DNA of 64,000 bases from Comamonas serinivorans (GTDB taxonomy: Bacteria > Pseudomonadota > Gammaproteobacteria > Burkholderiales > Burkholderiaceae_C): positions 3,162,001 to 3,226,000 of the forward strand of contig NZ_CP021455.1 of NCBI RefSeq assembly GCF_002158865.1, in the 5' to 3' direction. Numbering within the stretch: position 1 is the first letter of the stretch; every line of letters starts with the position of its first letter. Below are positions 34,632 to 43,538 of this stretch, piece by piece. A model generated the notes under the pieces. It worked only from the letters and a program-made list of their open reading frames with translations. It ran no database searches and was not told where the DNA came from. The position numbers were made by a program, and so were the translations under genes.

Positions 34632-34952
34632 CGTCGCACGGCCCCACCCCAACCCTCCCCCCAGAGGGGGAAGGGAGCAAGACCGGGGGCAAGCGTCGCT
34701 TACGCCAGCACCCGACCGTTCCGGGCGAAACGCTTCTCCCCTACCCCCTTCTGCCCGTGCCTGGTTTTTGGCCGTTTGGGCGGAAAAGGGCCGCGCTTGT
34801 TTGAGCGAAGCGAGTTTGCGCGGACTCGCCCAAACAGCCAAAAAACCAGGTTGCCCCAAAGGGGTCACGGGAAGTAGGGGCCGCCTTTTTTGCTCACTTT
34901 TTGGCGGAGCAAAAAAGTGAGTGCGCCGCCGGGCGCATGTCCCGGCTCCCCA
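34632..34952. repeat. Comamonadaceae-type intergenic repeat with long imperfect palindromes
   Basis: About 320 bp between hisS and ispG, not coding. Long arms CCTGGTTTTTGGC (34760-34772) plus GTTTGGGCG (34774-34782) pair with CGCCCAAAC (34827-34835) plus GCCAAAAAACCAGG (34837-34850). A second palindrome with TTTTTTGCTCAC / GCAAAAAAGTGAG follows near 34887-34921. Its translation contains the string FERSEFARTR, which I recall as a spurious ORF product seen in many related genomes, suggesting a widespread repeat. Function unknown. Confidence 0.65.
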
Positions 34953-34999
34953 ACTCCTCACACCACAGGTGGTGATTCAGCCCACAAAGTCGGGCATCT

Positions 35000-35051
35000 G
35001 CAGCATCAATCCATCACCGTTATCACATCAACGGCAATCAACCCATACCTC
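35000..35051. repeat. 52-bp palindromic element, copy 7
   Basis: Arms GCAGCAT (35000-35006) and ATACCTC (35045-35051) with inner CCGTT (35017-35021) / AACGG (35030-35034). Its right end overlaps the ispG stop codon by two bases. Confidence 0.75.
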
Positions 35052-36342
35052 ACCCAAACCGCCGCTCGATGTACTCCTCCACCAGCACGTGAAACTCTTG
35101 CGCGATGTTCTCGCCGCGCAGCGTCATCGCCTTCTCGCCGTCGATGAACACCGGCGCCGCGGGCGCCTCGCCCGTGCCCGGCAGGCTGATGCCGATGTCG
35201 GCATGCTTGCTCTCACCGGGGCCATTGACGATGCAGCCCATGACCGCCACCTTCAGCGCCTCCACGCCCGGGTACTTGGCCCGCCACACCGGCATGTTGG
35301 CGCGCAGGTGGTCGTCGATCTGCTTGGCCAGCTCCTGGAACGTGGTGCTGGTGGTGCGGCCGCAGCCGGGACAGGCTGTCACGCTGGGCACGAACACGCG
35401 CAGGCCCAGCGCCTGCAGGATCTCGGTGGCCACCACGACCTCTTGCGTGCGCGCTTCGCCGGGCTGCGGCGTCAGGCTCACGCGGATGGTGTCGCCAATG
35501 CCCTCCTGCAGCAGCACGCCCAGCGCCACGCTCGAGGCCACGGTGCCCTTGGTCGCCATGCCGGCCTCGGTCAAGCCCAGGTGCAGCGGGTAGTTGCAGC
35601 GGCGCGCCAGCGCGCGGTACACGGCGATGAGGTCCTGCACGCCGCTGACCTTGCACGACAGGATCACCTGACCCGGTGACATGCCCATTTCGACGGCGCG
35701 GTTGGCAGAATCCACGGCCGAGGTGATCAGCGCCTCGTACATGACCTGGCGCGCCTCCCAGGGCTGGGCACGCTGGCTGTTGGCGTCCATGAGGCTGGCC
35801 AGCAGCTCCTGGTCCAGGCTGCCCCAGTTCACGCCGATGCGCACAGGTTTGTCCCACTTCAGCGCGGCGTCGATCATCTGGCCGAACTGCTTGTCCTTCT
35901 TGTCGCCCTTGCCCACGTTGCCGGGGTTGATGCGGTACTTGGACAGGGCTTCGGCGCAAGCCGGCACCTCGCTCAGCAGGCGGTGGCCGTTGTAGTGGAA
36001 GTCGCCCACCAGCGGCACGTCGATGCCCATGCGGTCCAGCTGGTCGCGGATGTGCGGCACGGCCTCGGCCGCCTCGGGCGTGTTGACGGTGAGGCGCACC
36101 AGCTCGGAGCCAGCCAGGGCCAGCTCCTTGACCTGGATGGCGGTGCCGATGACGTCCACCGTGTCGGTGTTGGTCATGGACTGCACGCGCACCGGCGCGT
36201 CGCCGCCGATGGTCACCACGCGCTGGCCCCAGACCGCCCGGGCCTGCAGCGAGCGGCGTGGCCGTGCGCCGGCCAGGGCGATTGGCTGGTCCGGATCGGA
36301 CGGCAGGAGGACCGACAGGCCGGTCAACGGTTGTTGCGACAT
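35050..36342 (-). CDS. ispG: 4-hydroxy-3-methylbut-2-en-1-yl diphosphate synthase (IspG/GcpE)
   Basis: 430 aa, penultimate step of the MEP isoprenoid pathway. The iron-sulfur cluster cysteines are in CPGCGRT and MGCIVNGPGE, and SMTNTDTVDVIGTAIQV marks the N-terminal TIM barrel. The length with an inserted central part fits the long proteobacterial form. The ATG at 36342 overlaps the rodZ stop by one base; a GTG at 36345 is also in frame. It is followed by a repeat-rich gap to hisS. Confidence 0.96.
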   Translation of the reverse strand: MSQQPLTGLSVLLPSDPDQPIALAGARPRRSLQARAVWGQRVVTIGGDAPVRVQSMTNTDTVDVIGTAIQVKELALAGSELVRLTVNTPEAAEAVPHIRDQLDRMGIDVPLVGDFHYNGHRLLSEVPACAEALSKYRINPGNVGKGDKKDKQFGQMIDAALKWDKPVRIGVNWGSLDQELLASLMDANSQRAQPWEARQVMYEALITSAVDSANRAVEMGMSPGQVILSCKVSGVQDLIAVYRALARRCNYPLHLGLTEAGMATKGTVASSVALGVLLQEGIGDTIRVSLTPQPGEARTQEVVVATEILQALGLRVFVPSVTACPGCGRTTSTTFQELAKQIDDHLRANMPVWRAKYPGVEALKVAVMGCIVNGPGESKHADIGISLPGTGEAPAAPVFIDGEKAMTLRGENIAQEFHVLVEEYIERRFG

Positions 36343-37241
36343 CACTGCACCTCGAATCGCGCCGTGGTCGTCTTGGTCACGGTCGAAAAATCAAACGGCT
36401 GGCCGCGCACCTGCAGGGTCAGACCCTGGATGTTGCCCACCACCACGCGGTAGGGCGCCTGGCCGGTCAGGCCCAGCGTCTCGCCAGCCTTGATCGTGCG
36501 GCTCAGCAAGGTCTTGCCCGAGGCATCGCGCACCTGCACCCAGCTGTCCTGGGCGGCCGTCAGGTGCAGGTCGTCGCCGCTGGTCACGACAGCCGAAGCG
36601 GCCGAGGCCGGCGCTTGCGCCGCGACGGCGGCACTGCCGGCTGCGGCCGGCGCGGCGGCTGCCGACGCCACCTCGACCGGCGCTGACGCGATGTCGGTCG
36701 CCGGAGCCGCGGCCACCGAAGCCGCCGGCTGGGCCGCCACGGCGCGCGTGTCCTGGCCGGCGTCCGGCAGGCTCAGGCGGTCCAGACTGGGCAGCAGGGC
36801 CAGCACCACGGCCGCCAGCAAGATGGTGAACACCAGCCAGATGTAGCGGCTTTGCAGCACCGAGCCCGTGCGCGCCGCCACCGTGGATTCGCTTTGCGTG
36901 CGGTAGGGCGCGTTGATGGGCGCATGCCCGCGCCCGGGCAAGGCACCGGCCTTGGTGCCCTGGGGCAGCAAGGCCAGCACAGGCGCCGGCTCGATCTGCA
37001 GCGTGCGGCAGACGCTGGCCGCGAGGGCGCGCGCAAACGTCAGGTCGGGCAACTGGTCGAGCTGATCGGCCTCGAGCGCGCGCAGCTTGTGTTCGGGCAC
37101 CTTGAGCATGGAGGCCAGCACGGCCACGTCCACGTGCATGCGCTCGCGCGCCTCGCGCAGCAGACGGCCCGCGGTCACAGGCCCCGCATCGGTCACGGAC
37201 TCTTCCGCCGGAACGCCTTCCGGCATCTGAGAATCACTCAT
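36342..37241 (-). CDS. rodZ: RodZ-like helix-turn-helix membrane protein
   Basis: 299 aa. A cytoplasmic HTH domain (about residues 23-95, LLREARERMHVDVAVLASML) is followed by a transmembrane helix near 125-145 (YIWLVFTILLAAVVLALL). An Ala-rich periplasmic linker comes next, and then a C-terminal DUF4115 beta domain (SWVQVRDASGKTLLSRTIKA). RodZ links MreB to the cell-wall machinery. The gene overlaps pilW by eight bases and ispG by one, the standard order in this order of bacteria. Confidence 0.9.
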   Translation of the reverse strand: MSDSQMPEGVPAEESVTDAGPVTAGRLLREARERMHVDVAVLASMLKVPEHKLRALEADQLDQLPDLTFARALAASVCRTLQIEPAPVLALLPQGTKAGALPGRGHAPINAPYRTQSESTVAARTGSVLQSRYIWLVFTILLAAVVLALLPSLDRLSLPDAGQDTRAVAAQPAASVAAAPATDIASAPVEVASAAAAPAAAGSAAVAAQAPASAASAVVTSGDDLHLTAAQDSWVQVRDASGKTLLSRTIKAGETLGLTGQAPYRVVVGNIQGLTLQVRGQPFDFSTVTKTTTARFEVQ

Positions 37242-38094
37242 CAAAAGCCCCTTGCTCCAACAGCTGGTATTGCGGGGACGACGCAAAGCGTCGGCGCATT
37301 TGCTCGATCAGGTCACGCATGGTGCGGCCATCGCCGGCCTTGCGCGCAATGCGGATGCCCAGCCACATCGACTCGGCATTCGCGCGGTCGCCATTGTTGA
37401 GCACGCGGACCGACGCCATGGCCTCGGGATAGGCGCCTCGCTGGTACTGCAGCAAGGCGAGGTTGTAGGCCGCCAGCGGGTTGCCGGGGTCGGCCTGCAG
37501 GGCCCGCGCCAGGCTGGCCTCGCCGCCGTTACGGTCGCCCAAGCGCACCTGGCAGATGCCCATGGCCAGCAGCGTCTTGCCGCGGTCACGCTGGCGCGCG
37601 GCGGCCACGGCCTGGTTGAACTCGTCCACCGCCTGGGCCAGCTGGTTGTTCTGGCAGTACATCAGCGCCAGGTTGTGGCGCGCATCGGCGTCGGATGGCT
37701 TGAGCTGCAGGGCGCGCCGGAAGCTCGCCTGGGCCTTGGGAAACTCGCCCTGCCGCTGGTAGATCAGGCCGCGCAGGCTGTAGGCATCGCTGAAGGTGTC
37801 GTCGATGTCGAGCACGCGGCTGGTTTCCTCCAGCGCCACGTCGTACTGCCCTTCCTGGAAGTAGCTGGTCGCCAGGGTCAGCCGGATGGTGGCCCGTTCG
37901 CGGTTGGGCTGCACCTTGCGGTCGGCATCGGCCAGGTCGGTCGAGTTGGTGCTGGAGGTGGTGCGGGTGCTCGTGCACCCCACCAGCAACGCCGCCCCCA
38001 CAAGCACCGCCACCGCCCCTTGCCGGGTCCAGGACCGCCAGTGCGCCTCCATCGGGAAGAGCGGGCGGTGGGCGCTGCGGGCAAAGGCGTTCAT
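37234..38094 (-). CDS. pilW: Type IV pilus biogenesis/stability lipoprotein PilW (PilF)
   Basis: 286 aa outer-membrane lipoprotein with lipobox LLVGC (Cys40), then TPR repeats (TLATSYFQEGQYDVALEE, DAYSLRGLIYQRQGEFPKAQ, NLALLQYQRGAYPEAM). It assists localisation of the PilQ secretin. The ATG at 38094 gives a plausible long signal peptide. Its position between rlmN and rodZ is the usual one. It may also be called pilF. Confidence 0.92.
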   Translation of the reverse strand: MNAFARSAHRPLFPMEAHWRSWTRQGAVAVLVGAALLVGCTSTRTTSSTNSTDLADADRKVQPNRERATIRLTLATSYFQEGQYDVALEETSRVLDIDDTFSDAYSLRGLIYQRQGEFPKAQASFRRALQLKPSDADARHNLALMYCQNNQLAQAVDEFNQAVAAARQRDRGKTLLAMGICQVRLGDRNGGEASLARALQADPGNPLAAYNLALLQYQRGAYPEAMASVRVLNNGDRANAESMWLGIRIARKAGDGRTMRDLIEQMRRRFASSPQYQLLEQGAFDE

Positions 38095-38131
38095 GGTGTC
38101 TCCAGTGCAAACGAATGGGGGCACAAATCCG

Positions 38132-39334
38132 TCAAGGTCGTGCGGCGCGCGGTGCAGGCTCGGTCTGCATCATCACGACGCGCCGCTCGGCCATGCGGCT
38201 GGCGGCACGTGTGCGGTCCTTCACGTCGCCAGCCAGCTGGCCGCAGGCCGCGTCGATGTCGTCGCCGCGCGTCTTGCGCACCGTGGTGACGATGCCGGCC
38301 TCGTTCAGGCGGCGGCCGAAGGCCTGCACCACCGCATGGGGCGAGCGCGTGAGGCCGGAGGCCGGAAACGGGTTGAACGGGATCAGGTTGAACTTGCAGC
38401 GCACGTCGTGCGTGCGCACCAGGTCGATCAACTGCTGGGCATGCTCGGGCTGGTCGTTCACGCCATCGAGCATGCAGTATTCAAACGTGATGAAGTCGCG
38501 CGGCGCATGCGCCAGGTACGCCTTGCAGGTGGCGAGCAGCTCGGCCAGCGGGTATTTCTTGTTCAGCGGCACCAGGTGGTCGCGCAGCGGGTCGTTGGGC
38601 GCATGCAGCGACACCGCCATGGCCACGGGGCAATCCTGCATCAGGCGCTCCATCATCGGGACCACGCCCGAGGTGGAGACCGTCACGCGGCGGCGCGACA
38701 GGCCGTAGCCGTGGTCGTCCAGCATGACCTTGAGCGCCGGCACCAGGGCGCGGTAGTTCTGCAACGGCTCGCCCATGCCCATCATGACCACATTGGTGAT
38801 CACGCGCTCTGCAGCGCCAGCAAGGGGTATGCCAGGTTTTCCGTTGTCTGTGGAACGAGGATCGGCTGATACTGCCTGCAGCCGAAAGCGCTCACGCAAG
38901 GTGTGTTCGGCCCACCACAGCTGAGCCAGGATTTCGCCGGTGCTGAGGTTGCGCGAAAACCCCTGATGACCCGTAGAGCAGAAGCGGCAGCCCACGGCAC
39001 AGCCGGCCTGCGACGACACGCACAGCGTGCCGCGGTCGTCCTCGGGGATGAACACGGTTTCGATGGCGTTGCCATCGCCCACGTCGAACAGCCACTTCAC
39101 CGTGCCGTCGGCCGACGTGTGTTCGCTGATGACGGGCAACGCGGCCATGGTGGCGCGCGTGGCCAGCTTGTCCCGCAGGGACTTGGCCAGATCCGTCATC
39201 TGCGAAAAGTCGCGCGCGCCCCGCTGGTGAATCCAGCGGAACAGCTGGGTGGCGCGAAAGCGCTTTTCCCCCAGCTGCTCGCAATACGCAGCCAAACCAT
39301 CGAGGTCGAAATCCAGCAGATTCGTCATGGTCAT
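38132..39334 (-). CDS. rlmN: 23S rRNA/tRNA adenine-C2 methyltransferase RlmN with an inserted segment
   Basis: Radical-SAM methyltransferase, 400 aa, modifying A2503 of 23S rRNA and A37 of tRNAs. The cluster cysteines are 112, 116 and 119 (GCAVGCRFCSTGHQGF), with GMGEPLQNY downstream. About 22 extra residues at 152-173 (between TLRERFR and AAERVITN) have no counterpart in typical RlmN as I recall it. This segment is encoded by a 52-bp palindromic element read in frame. The ATG at 39334 has GGAGGTG upstream. It precedes pilW on the same strand. Confidence 0.93.
   Translation of the reverse strand: MTMTNLLDFDLDGLAAYCEQLGEKRFRATQLFRWIHQRGARDFSQMTDLAKSLRDKLATRATMAALPVISEHTSADGTVKWLFDVGDGNAIETVFIPEDDRGTLCVSSQAGCAVGCRFCSTGHQGFSRNLSTGEILAQLWWAEHTLRERFRLQAVSADPRSTDNGKPGIPLAGAAERVITNVVMMGMGEPLQNYRALVPALKVMLDDHGYGLSRRRVTVSTSGVVPMMERLMQDCPVAMAVSLHAPNDPLRDHLVPLNKKYPLAELLATCKAYLAHAPRDFITFEYCMLDGVNDQPEHAQQLIDLVRTHDVRCKFNLIPFNPFPASGLTRSPHAVVQAFGRRLNEAGIVTTVRKTRGDDIDAACGQLAGDVKDRTRAASRMAERRVVMMQTEPAPRAARP
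38824..38875. repeat. 52-bp palindromic element, copy 8 (inside rlmN)
   Basis: Arms GGGGTAT (38824-38830) and ATACTGC (38869-38875), inner CCGTT (38841-38845) / AACG (38854-38857). The only copy inside a gene; read on the minus strand it encodes roughly AVSADPRSTDNGKPGIP of rlmN. Confidence 0.82.
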
Positions 39335-39370
39335 GGCAACACCTCCAGGCGCACGCGGCTCATGTGCCGA

Positions 39371-39799
39371 TCAACGGCCCGAGTAAACGGCCAGACCGGG
39401 GAAGAAGAAAGCGATTTCAACGGCGGCGGTTTCGGCAGCGTCCGAACCGTGCACGGCGTTGGCATCGATGCTGTCGGCGAAGTCGGCGCGGATCGTGCCC
39501 TTGTCGGCCTTCTTGGGGTCCGTGGCGCCCATCAGCTCACGGTTCTTCAGGATGGCGCCTTCGCCTTCCAGCGCCTGGATCATCACCGGGCCCGAGACCA
39601 TGAAGTCCACCAGGTCCTTGAAGAAGGGACGCTCTTTGTGCACGGCGTAGAACTGCTCGGCCTCTTGGCGCGACAGGTGCTGCATGCGGGCAGCGATCAC
39701 CTTCAGGCCGGCGCCTTCGAAGCGGGCGTAGATCTGGCCGATCACGTTCTTGGCAACGGCGTCGGGCTTGATGATGGAGAGGGTTTTTTCAATGGCCAT
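39371..39799 (-). CDS. ndk: Nucleoside diphosphate kinase
   Basis: 142 aa. The phosphorylated active-site histidine is His117 in NAVHGSD. MAIEKTLSIIKPDAVAKNVI and ARFEGAGLKV give the family start. It balances NTP pools. It lies directly upstream of rlmN on the same strand, the normal arrangement. Confidence 0.96.
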   Translation of the reverse strand: MAIEKTLSIIKPDAVAKNVIGQIYARFEGAGLKVIAARMQHLSRQEAEQFYAVHKERPFFKDLVDFMVSGPVMIQALEGEGAILKNRELMGATDPKKADKGTIRADFADSIDANAVHGSDAAETAAVEIAFFFPGLAVYSGR

Positions 39800-40005
39800 G
39801 ATGACTTTCTAGGGGTAAAGCGATGGTTTTGCCCGATCCAACCGAGCAAAGCCCTCGATTTTAACGGTGGTGGCCGCACTGCACATGACAGTTTGGCCTT
39901 GGCGCGTCGTTCGGCAAGGCCTTCGCGGCCGCCACAGCGGCCAAAACCCCATGCGGGGCCGCAACCGGGACGCTGTTCGCGCCCCGCAGGGCCGCGCGCC
40001 ACCGC

Positions 40006-40034
40006 ATGAAAAACGGGGCCCTGAGGCCCCGTTC
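40006..40034 (-). terminator. Rho-independent terminator after the small ORF
   Basis: Minus-strand stem AACGGGGCC / GGCCCCGTT with a 4-nt loop, followed by a run of five T. It lies 25 nt after the end of the small ORF at 40059-40136. Confidence 0.75.
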
Positions 40035-40058
40035 CTGCGCTGAGTGGTCAGCCGCCTG

Positions 40059-40136
40059 TCACTCGCTGGCGATGGCCAGGTGAGCGCGACGGGCTTCTTC
40101 GATGAAATTCAGCAGTTCGTGGAATGCGTGCAGCAT
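40059..40136 (-). CDS. Candidate 25-aa small protein or small RNA gene
   Basis: An ORF MLHAFHELLNFIEEARRAHL-AIASE of 25 codons, predicted to form one amphipathic helix. It is followed by a good terminator at 40006-40034. Upstream, a GGTTTTC / GAAAACC inverted repeat lies at 40212-40234, in an AT-rich stretch that looks like a promoter or operator. No strong Shine-Dalgarno sequence was seen. It could be a leaderless small protein or a small RNA with a chance ORF. No database check was possible. Confidence 0.45.
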   Translation of the reverse strand: MLHAFHELLNFIEEARRAHLAIASE

Positions 40137-40541
40137 GGTGGTCTTTCCGATCAATCAGATGCGATCAGGTCCTGGAGTCTCGGCACGCATCTGTTGCGCC
40201 GGGAATCTGGTGGTTTTCCCTATCAGTGAAAACCCTTAGGACTAAGTATAAACCACATGCCGTTTTTGTGCACTGCACAACCCACGCCACGGTGTGGCTT
40301 TGTGCCGGTTTGCGCTGCCCAGTCGCCTGGACGCCGCCACCTCGGCAAGCCATCAGCCCCGCTGGAGGACAGCCTTCATGCCATCTGAAAAGGCAGTATC
40401 CATGCATTGCTGTTGAATGAAAAACGGAATGGCAGCCATACTCCGATTTTTTGTGCACCTCCACCCTGCCCAACGGATCGGTCATCTGCGGGGCACCGAT
40501 GCGTGCAGCCCGCGCTGACGCCCCGCGCGTCCCTGTTGCAC
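40137..40541. other. Gap upstream of the small ORF
   Basis: 405 bp without a supportable gene. It contains the 7-bp inverted repeat GGTTTTC / GAAAACC (40212-40218 / 40228-40234) near an AT-rich promoter-like stretch, and copy 9 of the palindromic element (40393-40444). Confidence 0.5.
40393..40444. repeat. 52-bp palindromic element, copy 9
   Basis: Arms GCAGTAT (40393-40399) and ATACTCC (40438-40444); the inner pair is GTT...AAC with mismatches. Confidence 0.75.
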
Positions 40542-41453
40542 TCACGCCTCAGGTGGGGCCGGCGAGCGCACCTCGTCGCCCGGCCGCGAGGTCAGGTGGC
40601 CCAGCAGGGCCGCCACGGCCGGGTCGCTCTCGGTGCGCCAGGCGGCAAAGGTTTGCGAGGGCGACACCCGGTGCCGCAGCGGCAGGTAGGCCACCCCCGG
40701 CAAGCCGGCCTGGCTCAGTGACTGCGGCACCAGCGCCACGCCCATGCCCTGCGCGACCATGGACACCACCGACAGCCAGTGCCGCACTTCGTGGCGGATG
40801 GCGGGGTTCAGGCCCGCCTGCGCACACAGGTGCAGGATCTGCACGTGGTAGTCGGGCGACGCCGTGGCCGAGAACAGCACAAAGGCCTCGTCGGCCAGCT
40901 GGGCCAGCTCGATGCGCGGCTGCCCCGCCAGCCGGTGCCCCTGCGGCAGACAGGCCACGAACTGCTCGCTGGCCAGCAGCTGCACCTGCAGCCCGGGCTG
41001 GGGCGGCGCGCTGTGCACGAAGGCGAGCTCCAGCCGCCCCTGGGCCAGCGCCAGCAGCTGGTCGTGCGTGTTCATCTCCGTCAGGTGCACCTCCAGCAGC
41101 GGGTGGGTGTGCGCCAGCTGCTGCAGCGCCTGGGCCAGGCCACGGAACAGCATGCCGCCGACGAAGCCCACGCGCAGGCGGCCCGCCTTGCCCTCGCCCA
41201 CGGCGTGCGCCAGGCGCTTGGCCTCCTCGGCCTGCTCCAGCACCTGCCGGGCCGACACCGCCAGCGCCTTGCCGGCCGCCGTCAGCCGCACCGACTTGCT
41301 GTTGCGCTCCAGCAGCCGCGTGCCCACCGCGTCTTCGAGCTGGCGGATGGCGACCGACAGCGGCGGCTGCGACATGGCCAGGCGCTCGGCCGCGCGGCCA
41401 TAGTGCAGCTCCTCGGCCAGCACCAGAAAGTAACGCAGATGGCGCAGCTCCAT
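40542..41453 (-). CDS. LysR-type transcriptional regulator
   Basis: 303 aa. The N-terminal winged HTH is MELRHLRYFLVLAEELHYGR to about residue 60, followed by a type-2 periplasmic-binding-like effector domain. The ATG at 41453 is the normal LysR start. It diverges from the AidB-type dehydrogenase gene across a 100-bp promoter region, so it probably controls the module at 41.5-46.4 kb. Confidence 0.93.
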   Translation of the reverse strand: MELRHLRYFLVLAEELHYGRAAERLAMSQPPLSVAIRQLEDAVGTRLLERNSKSVRLTAAGKALAVSARQVLEQAEEAKRLAHAVGEGKAGRLRVGFVGGMLFRGLAQALQQLAHTHPLLEVHLTEMNTHDQLLALAQGRLELAFVHSAPPQPGLQVQLLASEQFVACLPQGHRLAGQPRIELAQLADEAFVLFSATASPDYHVQILHLCAQAGLNPAIRHEVRHWLSVVSMVAQGMGVALVPQSLSQAGLPGVAYLPLRHRVSPSQTFAAWRTESDPAVAALLGHLTSRPGDEVRSPAPPEA

Positions 41454-41553
41454 GGATTCGCAATTCCTATGAAACAAGATATCAACAATATTAGACAGAT
41501 ATCTTCGGCCGACCAAGAATCTCGTCATTCGCCGCAGTCTTCGGAGACACCCC

Positions 41554-43272
41554 ATGACGACGTCCCCCGCCCAGCCCCCCGTCAACCCCGCGATTCCCGA
41601 TCGCCAGGGCCAGAACTTCTACACCAGCGACGAGCAACTGGCGGCCGTGCTGCGCCTCTACCTGCCCCCCGCCGTGCTCGACAAGCTCACCCCGGTGTTC
41701 ACCCGCCTGGGCGCGCTGGCCGGCGGCCCGCTGGACGAGCTGGCCAGCATCTCGGACAAGAACCCGCCGACGCTGAGCCTGCGCACCCGCACCGGCCTGA
41801 ATCAGCAGGTGATCCACAAGCACCCCGCCTACGTCGAGATGGAGCGCCTGGCCCTGTCGGAATTCGGCATGGCGACCGTGTCGCACCGCGAGGACATGTT
41901 CGGCGTACCCGGCAAGCTGCCGCCCGCCGTCAAGTACGTGCTGTTCTACCTGTTCGTGCAGGCCGAGTTCGGCCTGTGCTGCCCGGTGTCCATGACCGAC
42001 TCGCTCACGCGCACGCTCAAGAAGTTCGGTGCCCCCCAGCTGGTCGAGAAGTACCTGCCGCGCTTGACCAGCCTGGACTTCGACGAGCTGGCGCAGGGCG
42101 CCATGTTCATGACCGAGCAGGCCGCGGGCTCGGACATCGCCGCCACCGTCACGCGCGCCGAGGCCCAGCCCGACGGCAGCTGGAAGCTGTTTGGCGACAA
42201 GTGGTTCTGCTCCAACCCCGACGCCGACTTCGCCATGGTGCTGGCGCGCTCGAACACCGAGCAGCCGGGCATGAAGGGCGTGTCGCTGTTCCTGCTGCCC
42301 AAGACACTCGACGATGGCAGCGCCAACGCCTACCGCATCATCCGCCTCAAGGACAAGCTGGGCACCCGGTCCATGGCCAGCGGCGAGATCACACTGGAAG
42401 GCGCGACCGCCTACCTGGTCGGCGAAGAGGGCCGCGGCTTCGTGCAGATGGCCGACATGGTGAACAACTCGCGCCTGTCGAACGGCGTGCGCGCCGCCGG
42501 TCTGATGCGCCGCGCCGTGGGCGAAGCCGAGTTCATCGCCGCCAACCGCCAGGCCTTCGGCAAGAAGCTGGCCCAGATGCCGCTCATGCAGCGCCAGCTC
42601 GACAAGCTGCGCGTGCCCGCCGAGCAGGCGCGCACCATGGTGTTCCAGACCGCCCAGGCGCTGGCCCGCTCGGACGCCGGCGAACCGGACGCCTATGCCC
42701 TGGCCCGCATCCTGACACCCATGATCAAGTTCCGCGCCTGCCGCGACGCGCGCAAGGTGGCCGGCGACGCCATGGAGGTGCGCGGCGGCTGCGGCTACAT
42801 CGAGGAATGGAGCGATCCCCGCATCCTGCGCGACGCCCACCTGGGCTCGATCTGGGAAGGCACCAGCAACATCGTCGCACTCGACGTGATTCGCGCCACC
42901 AAGCGCGAGGGCTCGCTGCCCGTGCTGCAGGCCCACCTCGCCGGCCTGCTGGACGGCGTCAGCGGTCATGCCCTGCTCACGTCCGCCTACGAGCAGGCCC
43001 TGCGCGACGGCCTGAACCGCGCGGCCGCGCTGGTGGCCACGGCCGCACGCGACGGCGGCGATGTGCTGGCCCGGCAGGCCGCGTCGGCCCTCTACCACGT
43101 GACCACGGCCATCGCCATGGCCTGGGAGGCGGCCCGCATCGACTCGCCCGAGCGCATGCGCTGGTCGCAACTGGCGCTGTGGCACCGCGTGCTGCCGCGC
43201 GACCCGCTCTCGCCCGATGGGCTGCCCGAGCACTGGCAGGCGGCCCAGCCCGCCGCCGTGGCGCAGGGCTGA
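41554..43272 (+). CDS. AidB-type acyl-CoA dehydrogenase
   Basis: 572 aa, longer than an ordinary acyl-CoA dehydrogenase. The FAD-binding stretch MFMTEQAAGSDIAATVTRAE and the C-terminal GGCGYIEEWSDPRILRDAHL followed by SIWEGTSNIVALDVIRA match the AidB/ACAD11-like branch. Substrate unknown. It is the first gene of a plus-strand module (dehydrogenase, Bug receptor, thioesterase, CoA-transferase) beside a divergent LysR gene. Confidence 0.92.
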   Translation: MTTSPAQPPVNPAIPDRQGQNFYTSDEQLAAVLRLYLPPAVLDKLTPVFTRLGALAGGPLDELASISDKNPPTLSLRTRTGLNQQVIHKHPAYVEMERLALSEFGMATVSHREDMFGVPGKLPPAVKYVLFYLFVQAEFGLCCPVSMTDSLTRTLKKFGAPQLVEKYLPRLTSLDFDELAQGAMFMTEQAAGSDIAATVTRAEAQPDGSWKLFGDKWFCSNPDADFAMVLARSNTEQPGMKGVSLFLLPKTLDDGSANAYRIIRLKDKLGTRSMASGEITLEGATAYLVGEEGRGFVQMADMVNNSRLSNGVRAAGLMRRAVGEAEFIAANRQAFGKKLAQMPLMQRQLDKLRVPAEQARTMVFQTAQALARSDAGEPDAYALARILTPMIKFRACRDARKVAGDAMEVRGGCGYIEEWSDPRILRDAHLGSIWEGTSNIVALDVIRATKREGSLPVLQAHLAGLLDGVSGHALLTSAYEQALRDGLNRAAALVATAARDGGDVLARQAASALYHVTTAIAMAWEAARIDSPERMRWSQLALWHRVLPRDPLSPDGLPEHWQAAQPAAVAQG

Positions 43273-43466
43273 GCCTGAACTCCCAGCCCGCCTGCGTCCA
43301 GCCGGCCTGAACCGCTCGCCTGGCTGATCGGCTTGCCTGGCTGATCGGCTTGCCCCGCAGCGTGCGCAGGTCGGCTGACGCCCCCCACATTCCCCCTCCG
43401 CCTCGTTCACCGCCAGGCGGCGGCTTACCAACGCCCGGCGCTGGCGGAGTCAGGCAATTCCAAACA

Positions 43467-43518
43467 GCAGTATCAGGCCATGCTCGATTCACTGCAAACG
43501 GCAGCCACCCCATACTGC
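43467..43518. repeat. 52-bp palindromic element, copy 10
   Basis: Arms GCAGTAT (43467-43473) / ATACTGC (43512-43518), extended by one more pair on each side (A-T). It lies 20 bp upstream of the Bug receptor gene and holds AAACGGC in the inner right arm. Confidence 0.85.
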
Positions 43519-43538
43519 TTAAAAATTAAGAGACAAGC

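Noticed and set aside
34617..34961. ORFs in the hisS-ispG gap
   Set aside because: They run through palindromic repeat DNA in both strands; likely spurious.
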